A DNA stretch of 64,000 nt from Streptomyces sp. B21-083 (GTDB lineage: Bacteria; Actinomycetota; Actinomycetes; Streptomycetales; Streptomycetaceae): assembly GCF_036898825.1 (NCBI RefSeq), contig NZ_JARUND010000002.1, positions 3,286,001 through 3,350,000 of the forward strand, written 5' to 3'. A model generated the notes under the pieces. It was not told where the DNA came from. It saw only the letters and a program-made list of their open reading frames with translations, and made no database searches. Position numbers and translations under genes: made by a program. This document shows positions 8,743 through 17,100 of the stretch, one piece after another (position 1 is the first letter of the stretch; the number at the start of each line of letters is the position of its first letter).

Positions 8743-9639
8743 TCAGGAACCCTCCGTCAGCAGGGCCCGCGCCACCTTGCGGAAGGTGGCGAGCAGGCGG
8801 CTGCGGTCGTCCGCCCGAGTGGCGAGGACGACATGGCTCGGGTCGATGCCGTGCAGGGGGATCGTGGTGAGGTCGGGGCGGAGCCGGTCCATGCCCAGAC
8901 CCCCCGGCACGATGGCCACCGCCTGTCCGGCGGCGACGAGTTCGAACTTGTCCTCCAGCGCCCCGACGAACGGGCCCTCCGGTGCCGGACTCCCGTCCGG
9001 GCGCGGGTCGATACGCCAGAAGGCGTTCCACGCCGCGTCCTCCCGCACCCGGGGCAACGGCTCGTCGGCGATGTCGTCGAGGGTGACGAACTCCTTGCCG
9101 ACGAGACGGTGGTCCAGGGGCACGACCAGGACCCGGGGTTCCTCGTAGAGGACCGTCACCTCCAACTCGTCGCTGGGGAGCGGAAGTCGGGCGAGCAGGA
9201 CGTCGACCCGGTGGTCGAGCAGCGCGGTGCGGGACTCGTCCCAGGCCAGGTGTACCGCTCGTACGTCGGCGTCCGGGTGCCGGCGACGCACCTCCCGAAC
9301 GGCCGGAGTGACGATCAAATTGGCCGTGTAGCCGACGACGAGACGGCTGGGCTCGGCGGCGGCCCGGGTCTGGGAGGCGGCCCGGGTGGCCGTACGGAGC
9401 AGCGCCCTGGCGTGCGGCAGGAAGACCTCGCCGGCCTCGGTGAGACTGCTCCCCTGCGGGGTACGGTCGAGCAGCCGGGCGCCCAACTCCTTTTCCAGAC
9501 GCCGGATCTGGCGGCTCAGGGACGGCTGGGCTACGCGCAGGGTCTCGGCGGCACGGCCGAAGTGCAGTTGCTCGGCGACGACGGTGAAGTAGCGGACGAG
9601 CCGCAGATCGAGGTCGGGGGCGGGGGCTGGGTCCGTCAT
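8743..9639 (-). CDS. LysR-family transcriptional regulator
   Basis: A 298-residue regulator. The winged HTH (residues about 12-70) reads RLVRYFTVVAEQLHFGRAAE then LRVAQPSLSRQIRRLEKELG, followed by a two-lobed effector-binding domain (about 98-295). It is divergent from an NAD(P)-binding SDR gene starting at 9816, and LysR proteins usually control such a divergent neighbour and themselves from the shared 176-base intergenic region. The effector is unknown. Confidence 0.93.
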   Translation of the reverse strand: MTDPAPAPDLDLRLVRYFTVVAEQLHFGRAAETLRVAQPSLSRQIRRLEKELGARLLDRTPQGSSLTEAGEVFLPHARALLRTATRAASQTRAAAEPSRLVVGYTANLIVTPAVREVRRRHPDADVRAVHLAWDESRTALLDHRVDVLLARLPLPSDELEVTVLYEEPRVLVVPLDHRLVGKEFVTLDDIADEPLPRVREDAAWNAFWRIDPRPDGSPAPEGPFVGALEDKFELVAAGQAVAIVPGGLGMDRLRPDLTTIPLHGIDPSHVVLATRADDRSRLLATFRKVARALLTEGS

Positions 9640-9815
9640 ACCTCCACCGTAGCCGCGCTGTTGGCCACCTGATCCCCGTAAATCACTACTGAGCTGCTGT
9701 GATGCCTGATTCGCATTGCGCGTACCGGAACAGGTCTTGGACCTGGGAGGGGTCGCCCGCGCAGGGTGGAAGCATCCGCCGGGTACTCGCCCGGCAGCAG
9801 CAACAGGGGTGCGTT

Positions 9816-10733
9816 ATGCGTGTGTTCGTCACCGGTGCGAGCGGGTTCGTCGGGTCCGCCGTCGTACGGGAGTTGCTGGACGCGGGGCACGAGGTGACCG
9901 GGATGGTCCGCTCGGACGAGTCCGCCGCCCTGCTGAAGGAGACCGGGGCCGAGGTGCTGCGGGGCACCCTGGACGACCTCGACAGGCTGCGGGCCGGGGC
10001 GGCGGCCTCGGAGGGCGTGATCCACACCGCGTACGTCCATGACTTCAAGGACATGGCGGAAGCCGCCCGGACCGACCTGCGGGCCGTGGAGACACTCGGC
10101 GAGGCGCTCGCGGAGTCCGGCCGCCCTCTCCTCATCTGCTCCGGCACCGCCTTCTCCCCGGGTGTCCTCGCGACGGAGGACAACCCGGGCGACCCCAGCA
10201 GGTCCCACATGTACCGGCTCGCCTCGGAGACGGCGATGATGGCGCTCGCCGAGCGCGGGGTGCGGGCGTCGGTCGTACGGCTGCCGCCTTCCGTGCACGG
10301 TGAGGGGGACCACGGCTTCGTACCGCGCCTCGTCGACATCGCCCGCGCCAAGGGCGTGTCGGCCTACCCGGGCGACGGCACCAACCGCTGGGCCGCCGGT
10401 CACCGTCTCGACGTGGCCCGGCTGTTCCGGCTGGCCCTGGAGTCGGCCCCGGCGGGCACCCGGCTGCACGCGGTCGGCGAGGAGGGCGTACCGGTGCGCG
10501 AGATCGCCGAGGCCATCGGACGGGGGCTGGGACTGCCGGTGACATCGGTTCCGGCCGGGGAGATCAACGACCACTTCGGGTGGCTGGGCACCTTCTTCGC
10601 CCTCGACCTGCCGGCTTCGAGCGCCGTGACACGGGACCGACTGGGCTGGGAGTGCGTAGAGGTCGGGCTTGTGGCGGATCTGGAGGCGGGGCACTACTTC
10701 CGCTCCGCGGAAGGGGGTTCGGGGGTTTCCTGA
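9816..10733 (+). CDS. SDR-family NAD(P)-dependent oxidoreductase/epimerase-like protein
   Basis: A 305-residue extended SDR. The Rossmann glycine motif TGASGFVG is at residues 6-13. The expected YxxxK catalytic motif reads YRLAS (within SHMYRLASETAMM), so the usual lysine is absent; this is common in a Streptomyces subgroup of uncertain activity. The ATG at 9816 starts at the conserved MRVFVTGASG; the open frame extends upstream to 9699 but adds unrelated residues. It is divergent from the LysR gene, its likely regulator. A hairpin follows the stop. Confidence 0.88.
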   Translation: MRVFVTGASGFVGSAVVRELLDAGHEVTGMVRSDESAALLKETGAEVLRGTLDDLDRLRAGAAASEGVIHTAYVHDFKDMAEAARTDLRAVETLGEALAESGRPLLICSGTAFSPGVLATEDNPGDPSRSHMYRLASETAMMALAERGVRASVVRLPPSVHGEGDHGFVPRLVDIARAKGVSAYPGDGTNRWAAGHRLDVARLFRLALESAPAGTRLHAVGEEGVPVREIAEAIGRGLGLPVTSVPAGEINDHFGWLGTFFALDLPASSAVTRDRLGWECVEVGLVADLEAGHYFRSAEGGSGVS

Positions 10734-10766
10734 ACGGCGGCGCCTGAGCCCACGGCCATCAGCGGT

Positions 10767-10794
10767 CCCGGGTCGTCCGCACGGGCGACCCGGG
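10767..10794. terminator. GC-rich hairpin after the SDR gene
   Basis: Arms CCCGGGTCG and CGACCCGGG, 33 bases after the SDR stop, just before the cobalamin riboswitch of the next operon. This is a likely intrinsic terminator without a T-tract. Confidence 0.65.
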
Positions 10795-10824
10795 GGAATT
10801 GGCCGGTCCGCCGTGTTTGCTACG

Positions 10825-10965
10825 CTCGCGGCGCGTCCCCTGGGGGAAGTCCGGTGAGACTCCGGCGCTGACCCGCAACGGTATGCACGCCTCTTGTCCG
10901 GCTGTCCGGCCGTCCAGTTGTTCGGCCGGGACTGTGGTGTGCGAGCCCGATCACCCAAGGTGCGC
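10825..10965 (+). promoter_or_regulatory. Cobalamin (AdoCbl) riboswitch
   Basis: The leader of the following ABC operon carries the hallmark elements: GGGGGAAG (10842-10849), then CCGGTGAGACTCCGG, the B12 box GCTGACCCGCAACGGT (10867-10882), variable hairpins, and the 3' element GCGAGCCCGATCACCC (10941-10956). In this class B12 binding shuts expression down, here probably by hiding the ribosome site of the permease gene at 11021. The elements were read by eye against the known consensus; no covariance model was run. Confidence 0.9.
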
Positions 10966-11020
10966 GTGCCCCTGTGACCGCTCGCCGCGGACTGCGAGCC
11001 GAGGCGAAGGATCGCCGACC

Positions 11021-12061
11021 GTGCGCCGAATACCCGTCCTGCCGCTGGCCGTTGGGCTGGTCCTGCTCCTGTTCCTCTCCCTGTTGTGCGGGGTCGGGCT
11101 GGGGGCGTCCGGGATCGAGTGGGGGCAGGTGTTCCGGTTCCTGTGGGACGGGGTCACCGGGGGGACCATCCGTGCCGAGGACGTCGCCTCCTACACCATC
11201 GTCTGGGAGTTGCGGCTGCCCCGGGTGGTGCTCGCCGCCGTGGTCGGGGCGGGGCTCGCGGCCGTGGGGGTGGCCGTGCAGGCCATGGTGCGCAACGCGC
11301 TCGCCGATCCGTTCGTGCTGGGGATCTCGTCCGGTGCCGCCGTGGGGGCCAACGCCGTGATCCTGCTGGGGGCGTTCGCCGGGCTCGGGGTGTGGGCGCT
11401 GTCCGTGTCCGCCTTCGTCTCCGCGCTCGCCGCCATGGTGCTTGTGTACGCGGTTGCCCGGTCCGCCGATCACGGGCTCACCCCGCTGCGGCTGATTCTC
11501 ACCGGGACCGCGCTGGCGTACGGCTTCGAGGCCGTCACCACGGTGATGGTGTTCGGGGCGGCCCGGGGTGAGGCGGCGAGATCCGCGATGATGTGGCTGC
11601 TGGGGAGTCTGGGCGGGGCCACCTGGGCGCAGGTGCCGATCGCCGCAGTGACCGTCCTCGCCGGGTGGGCGTGGCTCGCCCGGCGCGCGGAGTCGCTCAA
11701 CGCGCTCGCCATGGGGGACGAGACGGCCGCCGCGCTCGGGGTGCAACCGACCAGGTTGCGCCGGGAGTTGTTCCTCGTCACCGCCGCCGTGACCGGCACC
11801 GTCGTCGCAGTCAGCGGGGCCATCGGCTTCGTCGGGCTCATGGTCCCGCATGTCGTGCGGATGCTCGTGGGCGCCGATCACCGGCGGGTACTTGCGGTCG
11901 CACCACTCGCCGGTGCCGTGCTGCTGGTGTGGGCCGACATACTGTCCCGCCTGCTGCTCGCGCCGGCCGAACTGCCCGTCGGGGTGATCACCGCCGTGGT
12001 CGGCGTACCGGCGTTCCTGCTGCTGATGCGACGCGGCGGCTATGCGTTCGGGGGGCGGTGA
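11021..12061 (+). CDS. FecCD/BtuC-family ABC permease, probable cobalamin uptake
   Basis: A 346-residue inner-membrane permease with about ten hydrophobic helices and FecCD signatures (LRLPRVVLAAVVGAGLAAVG, NALADPFVLGISSGAAVGAN, GAIGFVGLMVPHVVRML). A GTG start at 11021 follows GAAGGA with nine-base spacing and yields MRRIPVLPLAVG; upstream codons in this frame belong to the riboswitch. The B12 riboswitch in its leader and the downstream ATPase and binding lipoprotein point to cobalamin or a related corrinoid as substrate, although siderophores cannot be excluded from the protein alone. Its last 12 codons are echoed in the two mini-ORFs that follow. Confidence 0.9.
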   Translation: MRRIPVLPLAVGLVLLLFLSLLCGVGLGASGIEWGQVFRFLWDGVTGGTIRAEDVASYTIVWELRLPRVVLAAVVGAGLAAVGVAVQAMVRNALADPFVLGISSGAAVGANAVILLGAFAGLGVWALSVSAFVSALAAMVLVYAVARSADHGLTPLRLILTGTALAYGFEAVTTVMVFGAARGEAARSAMMWLLGSLGGATWAQVPIAAVTVLAGWAWLARRAESLNALAMGDETAAALGVQPTRLRRELFLVTAAVTGTVVAVSGAIGFVGLMVPHVVRMLVGADHRRVLAVAPLAGAVLLVWADILSRLLLAPAELPVGVITAVVGVPAFLLLMRRGGYAFGGR

Positions 12062-12066
12062 GCGCG

Positions 12067-12198
12067 ATGCGGCTCCAGGCGGAGGACGGGTCAGCGGGCG
12101 CGGAGGCCGTACGACCCGAGGACATCAGCGGCCCGGCAGACGCAACGGCCCGCCAGCAGCTGACGCGGCGCGGCGGTCGCGCGATCGGAAGGCGGTGA
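12067..12198 (+). CDS. Chimeric mini-ORF 1 (43 aa) from duplicated permease/ATPase junction
   Basis: The reading frame begins six bases after the permease stop (GGTGAGCGCGATG). The N-terminal part (MRLQAEDGSAGAEAVRPEDI) resembles the start of the downstream ATPase, and the C-terminal part (LTRRGGRAIGRR) resembles the end of the upstream permease (LMRRGGYAFGGR). It therefore looks like a duplication product of the gene junction rather than an independent gene. It may be translated by coupling; whether the peptide has a role is unknown. Confidence 0.5.
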   Translation: MRLQAEDGSAGAEAVRPEDISGPADATARQQLTRRGGRAIGRR

Positions 12199-12203
12199 GC
12201 GCG

Positions 12204-12338
12204 ATGCGGCTCGATGTGAAGGATGGGGCAGTGGGCGCGGGGGCCGTACGACCCGTGGAGGACATCAGCGGCCCGGCCGACGCAACGGCCCGCCGGCAGC
12301 CGACGCGGCACGGCGGTCACGCGATCGAGAGGCGGTGA
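12204..12338 (+). CDS. Chimeric mini-ORF 2 (44 aa) from duplicated permease/ATPase junction
   Basis: This begins five bases after the stop of mini-ORF 1 and ends three bases before the ATPase ATG. The start MRLDVKDGAVGAGAVRPVED is clearly related to the ATPase start MRLDVDGVSVDVGVVRLVED; the end PTRHGGHAIERR resembles the permease tail. The frame has stayed open in both copies. If translated, it would relay ribosomes from permease to ATPase. Confidence 0.5.
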   Translation: MRLDVKDGAVGAGAVRPVEDISGPADATARRQPTRHGGHAIERR

Positions 12339-12341
12339 GCG

Positions 12342-13130
12342 ATGCGGCTCGATGTGGATGGGGTATCGGTCGACGTGGGGGTCGTACGGCTCGTCGAGGA
12401 CGTCACCCTGCGTGTGGACAGCGGGGCCTTTGTGGGGCTCGTCGGGCCCAACGGGAGTGGGAAGTCCACCCTGTTGCGGTGCGTGTACCGGGCGCTGCGG
12501 CCGACGGAGGGCGCCGTGCGGCTGGACGGCGCCGACATGCACGGCATGGAACCCTGGGCCGCCGCCCGGGTGTTGGCGGCGCTGCCCCAGGAGTCGTCCG
12601 CCGAGTTCGACTTCACTGTCGCCGAGGTGGTCGCGATGGGGCGGCTGCCTCACCTGGGGCGTACGGCGGCCGGGGACCGGGACATCTGCTCCGCCGCCAT
12701 GGAACGCACCGGCGTCGCACACCTCGCCGACCGCGGGTTCCTCGCCCTGTCCGGCGGCGAGAGGCAACGCGTGCTCATCGCACGGGCGTTGGCCCAGCAG
12801 CCGCGCGTCCTCGTCCTCGACGAACCGACCAACCACCTCGACATCGCCCACCAGTTGGACGTCCTGTCCCTGGTCCGGTCCAGCGGCCTGACCGCGCTGG
12901 CCGCCCTGCACGACCTCAACCTCGCCGCCGCCCACTGCGATCTGCTGTACGTCATCGCCGGGGGCCGGATCATCGCGTCGGGCCCGCCGCACGAGGTGCT
13001 CCAACCCGAGCTGCTGGCCGAGGTGTTCGGGGTGCGCGCCCATCCCGTACGGCATCCGGAGACGGGTGCCGTACAGCTGCTCTTCGATCTGCTGCCCGCC
13101 TCGCGTACGACCTCCCCGTCCACCCCGTAA
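12342..13130 (+). CDS. ABC transporter ATP-binding protein, probable cobalamin uptake (BtuD/FecE type)
   Basis: A 262-residue ATPase energising the riboswitch-controlled importer. Walker A GPNGSGKST (near residue 36), signature LSGGERQRVLIA (near 139), Walker B VLVLDEPTNHLD (near 158) and switch histidine in LHDLNLAA are all present. The ATG at 12342 follows GGCGGTGAGCG. It lies between the mini-ORFs and the binding lipoprotein gene, and shares its N-terminal sequence with both mini-ORFs. Confidence 0.93.
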   Translation: MRLDVDGVSVDVGVVRLVEDVTLRVDSGAFVGLVGPNGSGKSTLLRCVYRALRPTEGAVRLDGADMHGMEPWAAARVLAALPQESSAEFDFTVAEVVAMGRLPHLGRTAAGDRDICSAAMERTGVAHLADRGFLALSGGERQRVLIARALAQQPRVLVLDEPTNHLDIAHQLDVLSLVRSSGLTALAALHDLNLAAAHCDLLYVIAGGRIIASGPPHEVLQPELLAEVFGVRAHPVRHPETGAVQLLFDLLPASRTTSPSTP

Positions 13131-13142
13131 GGAACCACTTGT

Positions 13143-14156
13143 ATGCGCAAGCCAGTTGCGGCCGCCGCCCTCTTCTCCCTACTCGCCACCGGCTGCGGTG
13201 CCACCGTGGAGAAGCAGCCGTCGGCGAAGGCGTCCTCGTCCGCCGTCACCCTCACCAACTGCGGTCAGCGGGTGACCTACGACAGGGTTCCGGAGCGGGT
13301 CGTCACGAACGACGTCGGGATCACCGAGCTGATGTTCGCGCTGGGCCTGGAGGACCGGATGGCCGGGTTCGCCATGCCCGACGACAAGGGCGATCTGACC
13401 GGCGTGCCCTGGAAGGACGGCTACGACCAGGTGAAGTGGCTGTCCAAGCAGCAGCTCACCAAGGAGAACGTCCTCGACGCCCGGGGCGACTGGGTGTTCG
13501 CCGGCTGGAACTACGGTTTCCGCGACGACAACGGCTTCACGCCTGACGCGTTGAACAAGCTCGGCATCCCCTCGTACATCCTCACCGAGTCCTGCCGCAA
13601 CGGCCGTACGAAGACCTCGCGCGGCATCATGCCGCCGCTGGAGGCCCTCTACACCGACCTCACCAACCTCGGAAAGCTCTTCGGCGTCGAGCAGCGCGCG
13701 GCCACCCTGATCGCGGGCTTCAAGAAGGAGGTCGCGGCGGTCGCGGCGAAGGCCCCGACCGGGAGCGCGCGGCCGAAGGTGTTCCTCTACGACAGCGGCA
13801 CCGACTCGCCCTTCACCAGCGGGCGTTACGCCGCTCCCGAGGAGGTCATCAGCAAGGCCGGCGGGGTCAACATCATGCACGACCTCGACGACTCCTGGAC
13901 GACGGTGGGCTGGGAGACGGTGGTCGAGCGCGACCCCGACGTCATCGTCATCTGCAACTACGGGGACGTCAGCGCGGAGCAGAAGCGGAGGTTCCTGCTG
14001 TCGTACGCCCCGTTGAAGAACGTCTCCGCCGTCAAGCACAAGCGCGTCTTCGTCCTCGACTACGTCGACCTCGTCGAGAGCCCGCGCAATCCGTCGGCGA
14101 TCGCCCGACTGGGCGCCTACCTGCGCTCGGTGGCGGACACCAGCCCCGCCTCGTAG
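13143..14156 (+). CDS. Substrate-binding lipoprotein of the cobalamin-type ABC importer
   Basis: A 337-residue periplasmic-binding-type protein anchored outside the membrane. The signal ends in lipobox LATGC with Cys18 as the lipidation site; the remainder is a class III binding protein (RVPERVVTNDVGITELMFAL, then KVFLYDSGTDSPFTSGRYAA, and a C-terminal lobe with HKRVFVLDYVDL). It is last in the permease-ATPase-lipoprotein order. The 3' end overlaps the convergent response regulator gene by 40 bases, so the two transcripts are antisense at their ends. Confidence 0.9.
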   Translation: MRKPVAAAALFSLLATGCGATVEKQPSAKASSSAVTLTNCGQRVTYDRVPERVVTNDVGITELMFALGLEDRMAGFAMPDDKGDLTGVPWKDGYDQVKWLSKQQLTKENVLDARGDWVFAGWNYGFRDDNGFTPDALNKLGIPSYILTESCRNGRTKTSRGIMPPLEALYTDLTNLGKLFGVEQRAATLIAGFKKEVAAVAAKAPTGSARPKVFLYDSGTDSPFTSGRYAAPEEVISKAGGVNIMHDLDDSWTTVGWETVVERDPDVIVICNYGDVSAEQKRRFLLSYAPLKNVSAVKHKRVFVLDYVDLVESPRNPSAIARLGAYLRSVADTSPAS

Positions 14157-14785
14157 GCGATGATCACCAGCTGGACGCGGTCGCGGGCGTCCAGCTTGGC
14201 GAGCAGGCGGGTGATGTACGTCTTCGCCGTGGCCACGCTGATGCACAGCTCGGCGGCGATCTCCGTGTTGGACAGCCCGCTGCCGACGAGCGTGAGCACC
14301 TCGCGTTCACGGTCGGTGATCGCCTTCAACTCCCTCTGTTGTACCTGCTGTTGGGGGCCGGCGACAAAGTCCTGGATCAGGCGGCGGGTCACGCTGGGCG
14401 CGATCAGGGCGTCCCCGGCGGCCACGCAGCGGATCGCCGCGAGGATGTCGTCCAGGGCCATGTCCTTGACCAGGAACCCGGACGCGCCCGCGCGCAGCGC
14501 CCCGTAGACGTTGTCGTCGTCGTCGAAGGTGGTGAGGACGACGATCCGGGTGCTTTCCGTCCCGGTCCCCCGGGTGATGCGGCGGGTCGCCTCGATGCCG
14601 TCCGTGCCCGGCATGCGCAGGTCCATCACCACCACGTCCGGGGCCAGTCGGCCGGCGAGAGCGATCGCTTCCTCGCCGTCGGCCGCCTCGCCCACCACCT
14701 CGATGTCCGGCAGGTCGGCGATGACCATGCTCAGGGCCGTACGGATCAGCTGCTGGTCGTCGACCAGGAGAACGCGGATGGTCAT
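14117..14785 (-). CDS. NarL/LuxR-family response regulator
   Basis: A 222-residue two-component regulator. The receiver domain has acidic residues in LLVDDQQ, phospho-acceptor Asp55 in VVVMDLRMPG and the conserved Lys in LVKDMALDD; the C-terminal HTH reads LTDREREVLTLVGSGLSNTE. Its start overlaps the stop of the sensor kinase by four bases (ATGA). The kinase/regulator pair is divergent from an ABC exporter starting about 130 bases from the kinase start, a likely target. Confidence 0.93.
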   Translation of the reverse strand: MTIRVLLVDDQQLIRTALSMVIADLPDIEVVGEAADGEEAIALAGRLAPDVVVMDLRMPGTDGIEATRRITRGTGTESTRIVVLTTFDDDDNVYGALRAGASGFLVKDMALDDILAAIRCVAAGDALIAPSVTRRLIQDFVAGPQQQVQQRELKAITDREREVLTLVGSGLSNTEIAAELCISVATAKTYITRLLAKLDARDRVQLVIIAYEAGLVSATERR

Positions 14786-15999
14786 CGGCCCGCCGCCTGA
14801 ACTGTGACGGTGAGCTGAATCGGCAGCCGCGCGGACACCCGGAAGCCGCCCTCGGGACGCGGTCCGGCCTCGAACTCCCCGTCCAGCAGGGCGACCCGCT
14901 CACGCATGCCGGCCAGCCCGAACCCGGTGTCGGTGACACTCCCCCGGCCCCGTCCGTCGTCCTGGACGTCGATGGCGAGGGCGTCGTCGGCACGGTAGTC
15001 GAGGGTGACCCGGCAGGACCGGGCATCGGCATGGCGTACGACGTTGGTCACCGACTCCTGCACGATGCGGAACGCCGACAGGTCGACGTCCGGAGGCAGT
15101 TCGCGCCGTTCCCCCTCCCACCGCAGGTCCACGCGGACTCCGGCGGCGCTCGTCACGGCAGCGAGCCGCTCGACGTCCGCCAATCCGGCTGCCACGGGGG
15201 CCTGTTGACCGGCCTCGGAGTCGGCGTGCCGCAGGGCGACGAGCATGCGGCGCAGGCCCGCCAGGGTTTCCCGGCCCTCTTGCTCGACCGCCGACATCGC
15301 CTTCCGCGCGGCCTCGGGGCGGGTCGCCACCACCCGGGCCGCCGCGCCCGCCTGGAGAGCGATGATGCCGATGCTGTGGGCGACCGTGTCGTGCATCTCC
15401 CTTGCTATGCGCAGGCGTTCGGCTGTCACCGCCTGCTCGGCGGTGCGGGCGGCGAGCTGTTCGGCGTGTCCGCGGCTGCGACGAGCCGCGTCGCCGAGCA
15501 GCCAGGCGATCAACGTCACGAGGGCGACGGCCAGTTCGGCCGAGGTGCCGACGCCCCAGCCCGCGCTGAAGCGTATGGCCATGTAGACCACGAGCAGGGC
15601 GATCGAGAGACCGACGGCGACGGTTCCGATACGGCGGGGGTGGCCGGCGGCGATGAAGTACACGGCGGTCTGCACGGCCAGGAACTGGGCCAGCGGAATC
15701 CCCGTCACGGCCAGCGTGATCGTCTCGATGACGGCGGCCGTCAGCAGCAGGCCCACGGCCGTCAGCGGACGGCGGGACAGCAGGGCGGCGGCGGCGAACG
15801 CCAGGGCGGTGGCCACGAGGAGGAACAGCAGCCCGTCCCAGCGGTAGAGCTGGACAGCCCGAAGCTGATCGGGCTCGTACTCGCCGGGCAGCCGGATGCG
15901 CGTGAGGTACGAGAACACCGTGCCCGCGCACCAGGCGAACGCCGTCCAGGCGCCCGGCGGGACGCGTTTGAGCAGGGGCGGCGGTGGCGTGACGGGCAT
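14782..15999 (-). CDS. Membrane sensor histidine kinase (HisKA_3 type)
   Basis: A 405-residue kinase with about five N-terminal membrane helices (residues 15-170), a short coiled linker, the dimerisation box REMHDTVAHSIGI with the phosphorylated His near residue 203, and an HATPase domain (IVQESVTNVVRHAD, DDGRGRG, GFGLAGMRERV). The ATG at 15999 (MPVTPPPPLLKRVPPGAW) is chosen; the open frame upstream crosses a divergent promoter. It is coupled to the response regulator by ATGA. The signal is unknown. Confidence 0.92.
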   Translation of the reverse strand: MPVTPPPPLLKRVPPGAWTAFAWCAGTVFSYLTRIRLPGEYEPDQLRAVQLYRWDGLLFLLVATALAFAAAALLSRRPLTAVGLLLTAAVIETITLAVTGIPLAQFLAVQTAVYFIAAGHPRRIGTVAVGLSIALLVVYMAIRFSAGWGVGTSAELAVALVTLIAWLLGDAARRSRGHAEQLAARTAEQAVTAERLRIAREMHDTVAHSIGIIALQAGAAARVVATRPEAARKAMSAVEQEGRETLAGLRRMLVALRHADSEAGQQAPVAAGLADVERLAAVTSAAGVRVDLRWEGERRELPPDVDLSAFRIVQESVTNVVRHADARSCRVTLDYRADDALAIDVQDDGRGRGSVTDTGFGLAGMRERVALLDGEFEAGPRPEGGFRVSARLPIQLTVTVQAAGR

Positions 16000-16131
16000 G
16001 TGCCGATCGTATGCGGGCCGTTGCGGGCGGACATCGGTCCGTGGGCGTACAACCTGGGTCGACAGCGGGTGAGCTGGAGTGTCGGCTGCGGGGCGATGCC
16101 CGGACACGGTGCTCGGCGAGACGGTGTTGTC

Positions 16132-17100
16132 GTGATCGAAGTCGAAGAACTGACGAAGCGTTACGGAACGACGACCGCCGTCGACCAGCTGTCCTTCACC
16201 GTCCGGCCGGGGCACGTCACGGGCTTCCTCGGCCCGAACGGCGCCGGCAAGACCACCACCCTGCGCATGCTGCTGGGCCTGATCGAGCCGAGCGGCGGAA
16301 CCGCCACCGTGGGCGGGCAGTCCTTCCGCCGACATTCGCGTGGCCTGCGTCACGTCGGCGCGCTCCTCGACGCCGGCGATGTGCACGGCGGACGCACCGC
16401 GCGGGCCCATCTGGCGTCCCTCGCACGCGGCAACCGCATCCCACGCGAGCGGGTCGACGAGGTCCTGGCGGAGGTGGGACTGGCGGGGCCGGCGGCCCGG
16501 CGCCGGATCGTTGGCTACTCGCTGGGCATGCGACAGCGCCTCGGCATCGCCACCGCCCTGCTCGGCGACCCGCCGGTGCTGCTGTTCGACGAACCCCTCA
16601 ACGGCCTCGACCCGGAAGGCGTGTTGTGGGTGCGGCGACTTTTCCGGCGGCTCGCCTCGGAAGGTCGTACGGTCCTCGTCTCCAGCCACCTCATGTCCGA
16701 GATGGAGCACACCGCCGACGAGTTGGTGGTGATCGGCCGGGGCCGACTGATCGCCGCCGAGCCCCTGAAGACGTTCGCGGCCCGCGGCACACGTTCCTAC
16801 GTGCGGGTACGAACGCCCGACCCCGGGGCGCTGGAGTCGGTACTTGTCGCGGAGGGCGCCGAGGTGACGTCGTTCGGCGACCGGGACGAGCCCGGCGGCC
16901 ACAACGAGCGCAACGGGCACAACGCGTACAACGGACCGACTCTCACCGTGACGGGGATCAGCCCGGAGCGCATCGGTGACCTCGCCCTGCAACACCGCCT
17001 GCCGATACACGAACTGGCCTTGCAGCGGGCCTCGTTGGAGGCGGCTTTCATGGAACTGACCGCCGACAGCGCTGAGTTCCTGGCCGGAGACCACCGATGA
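16132..17100 (+). CDS. ABC exporter ATP-binding protein
   Basis: A 322-residue drug/natural-product-type ATPase: Walker A GPNGAGKTT, signature YSLGMRQRLGIA, Walker B VLLFDEPLNGLD, then a C-terminal DUF4162-like extension. A GTG at 16132 places the conserved IEVEELTKRYG at the N-terminus; an ATG at 16096 in the same frame is possible, and neither has a strong ribosome site. An unusual asparagine-rich insert (HNERNGHNAYNGPT) lies near residue 260. It overlaps the permease by ATGA and is divergent from the two-component pair that may regulate it. Confidence 0.92.
   Translation: MIEVEELTKRYGTTTAVDQLSFTVRPGHVTGFLGPNGAGKTTTLRMLLGLIEPSGGTATVGGQSFRRHSRGLRHVGALLDAGDVHGGRTARAHLASLARGNRIPRERVDEVLAEVGLAGPAARRRIVGYSLGMRQRLGIATALLGDPPVLLFDEPLNGLDPEGVLWVRRLFRRLASEGRTVLVSSHLMSEMEHTADELVVIGRGRLIAAEPLKTFAARGTRSYVRVRTPDPGALESVLVAEGAEVTSFGDRDEPGGHNERNGHNAYNGPTLTVTGISPERIGDLALQHRLPIHELALQRASLEAAFMELTADSAEFLAGDHR

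Larger units (their letters stand above)
12067..12341 (+). repeat. Two tandem copies of a 137-138 bp unit spanning the permease/ATPase junction
   Basis: Unit 1 (12067-12203) and unit 2 (12204-12341) are highly similar; both share the block ACATCAGCGGCCCGGC and end in GGCGGTGAGCG(CG)ATG. The left flank matches the permease 3' end and the right flank matches the ATPase 5' end, so the ancestral junction now occurs three times. Confidence 0.85.

Noticed and set aside
7580..9031. N-terminal ~480 residues of the long minus-strand frame ahead of the M4 protease
   Set aside because: The composition is Arg/Gly/Pro-rich and covers a divergent gene; the signal peptide and ribosome site show that the protease begins at 7579.
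9636..10958. A 440-residue minus-strand frame across the SDR gene and riboswitch
   Set aside because: It is antisense to the SDR gene and lacks any recognisable motif.
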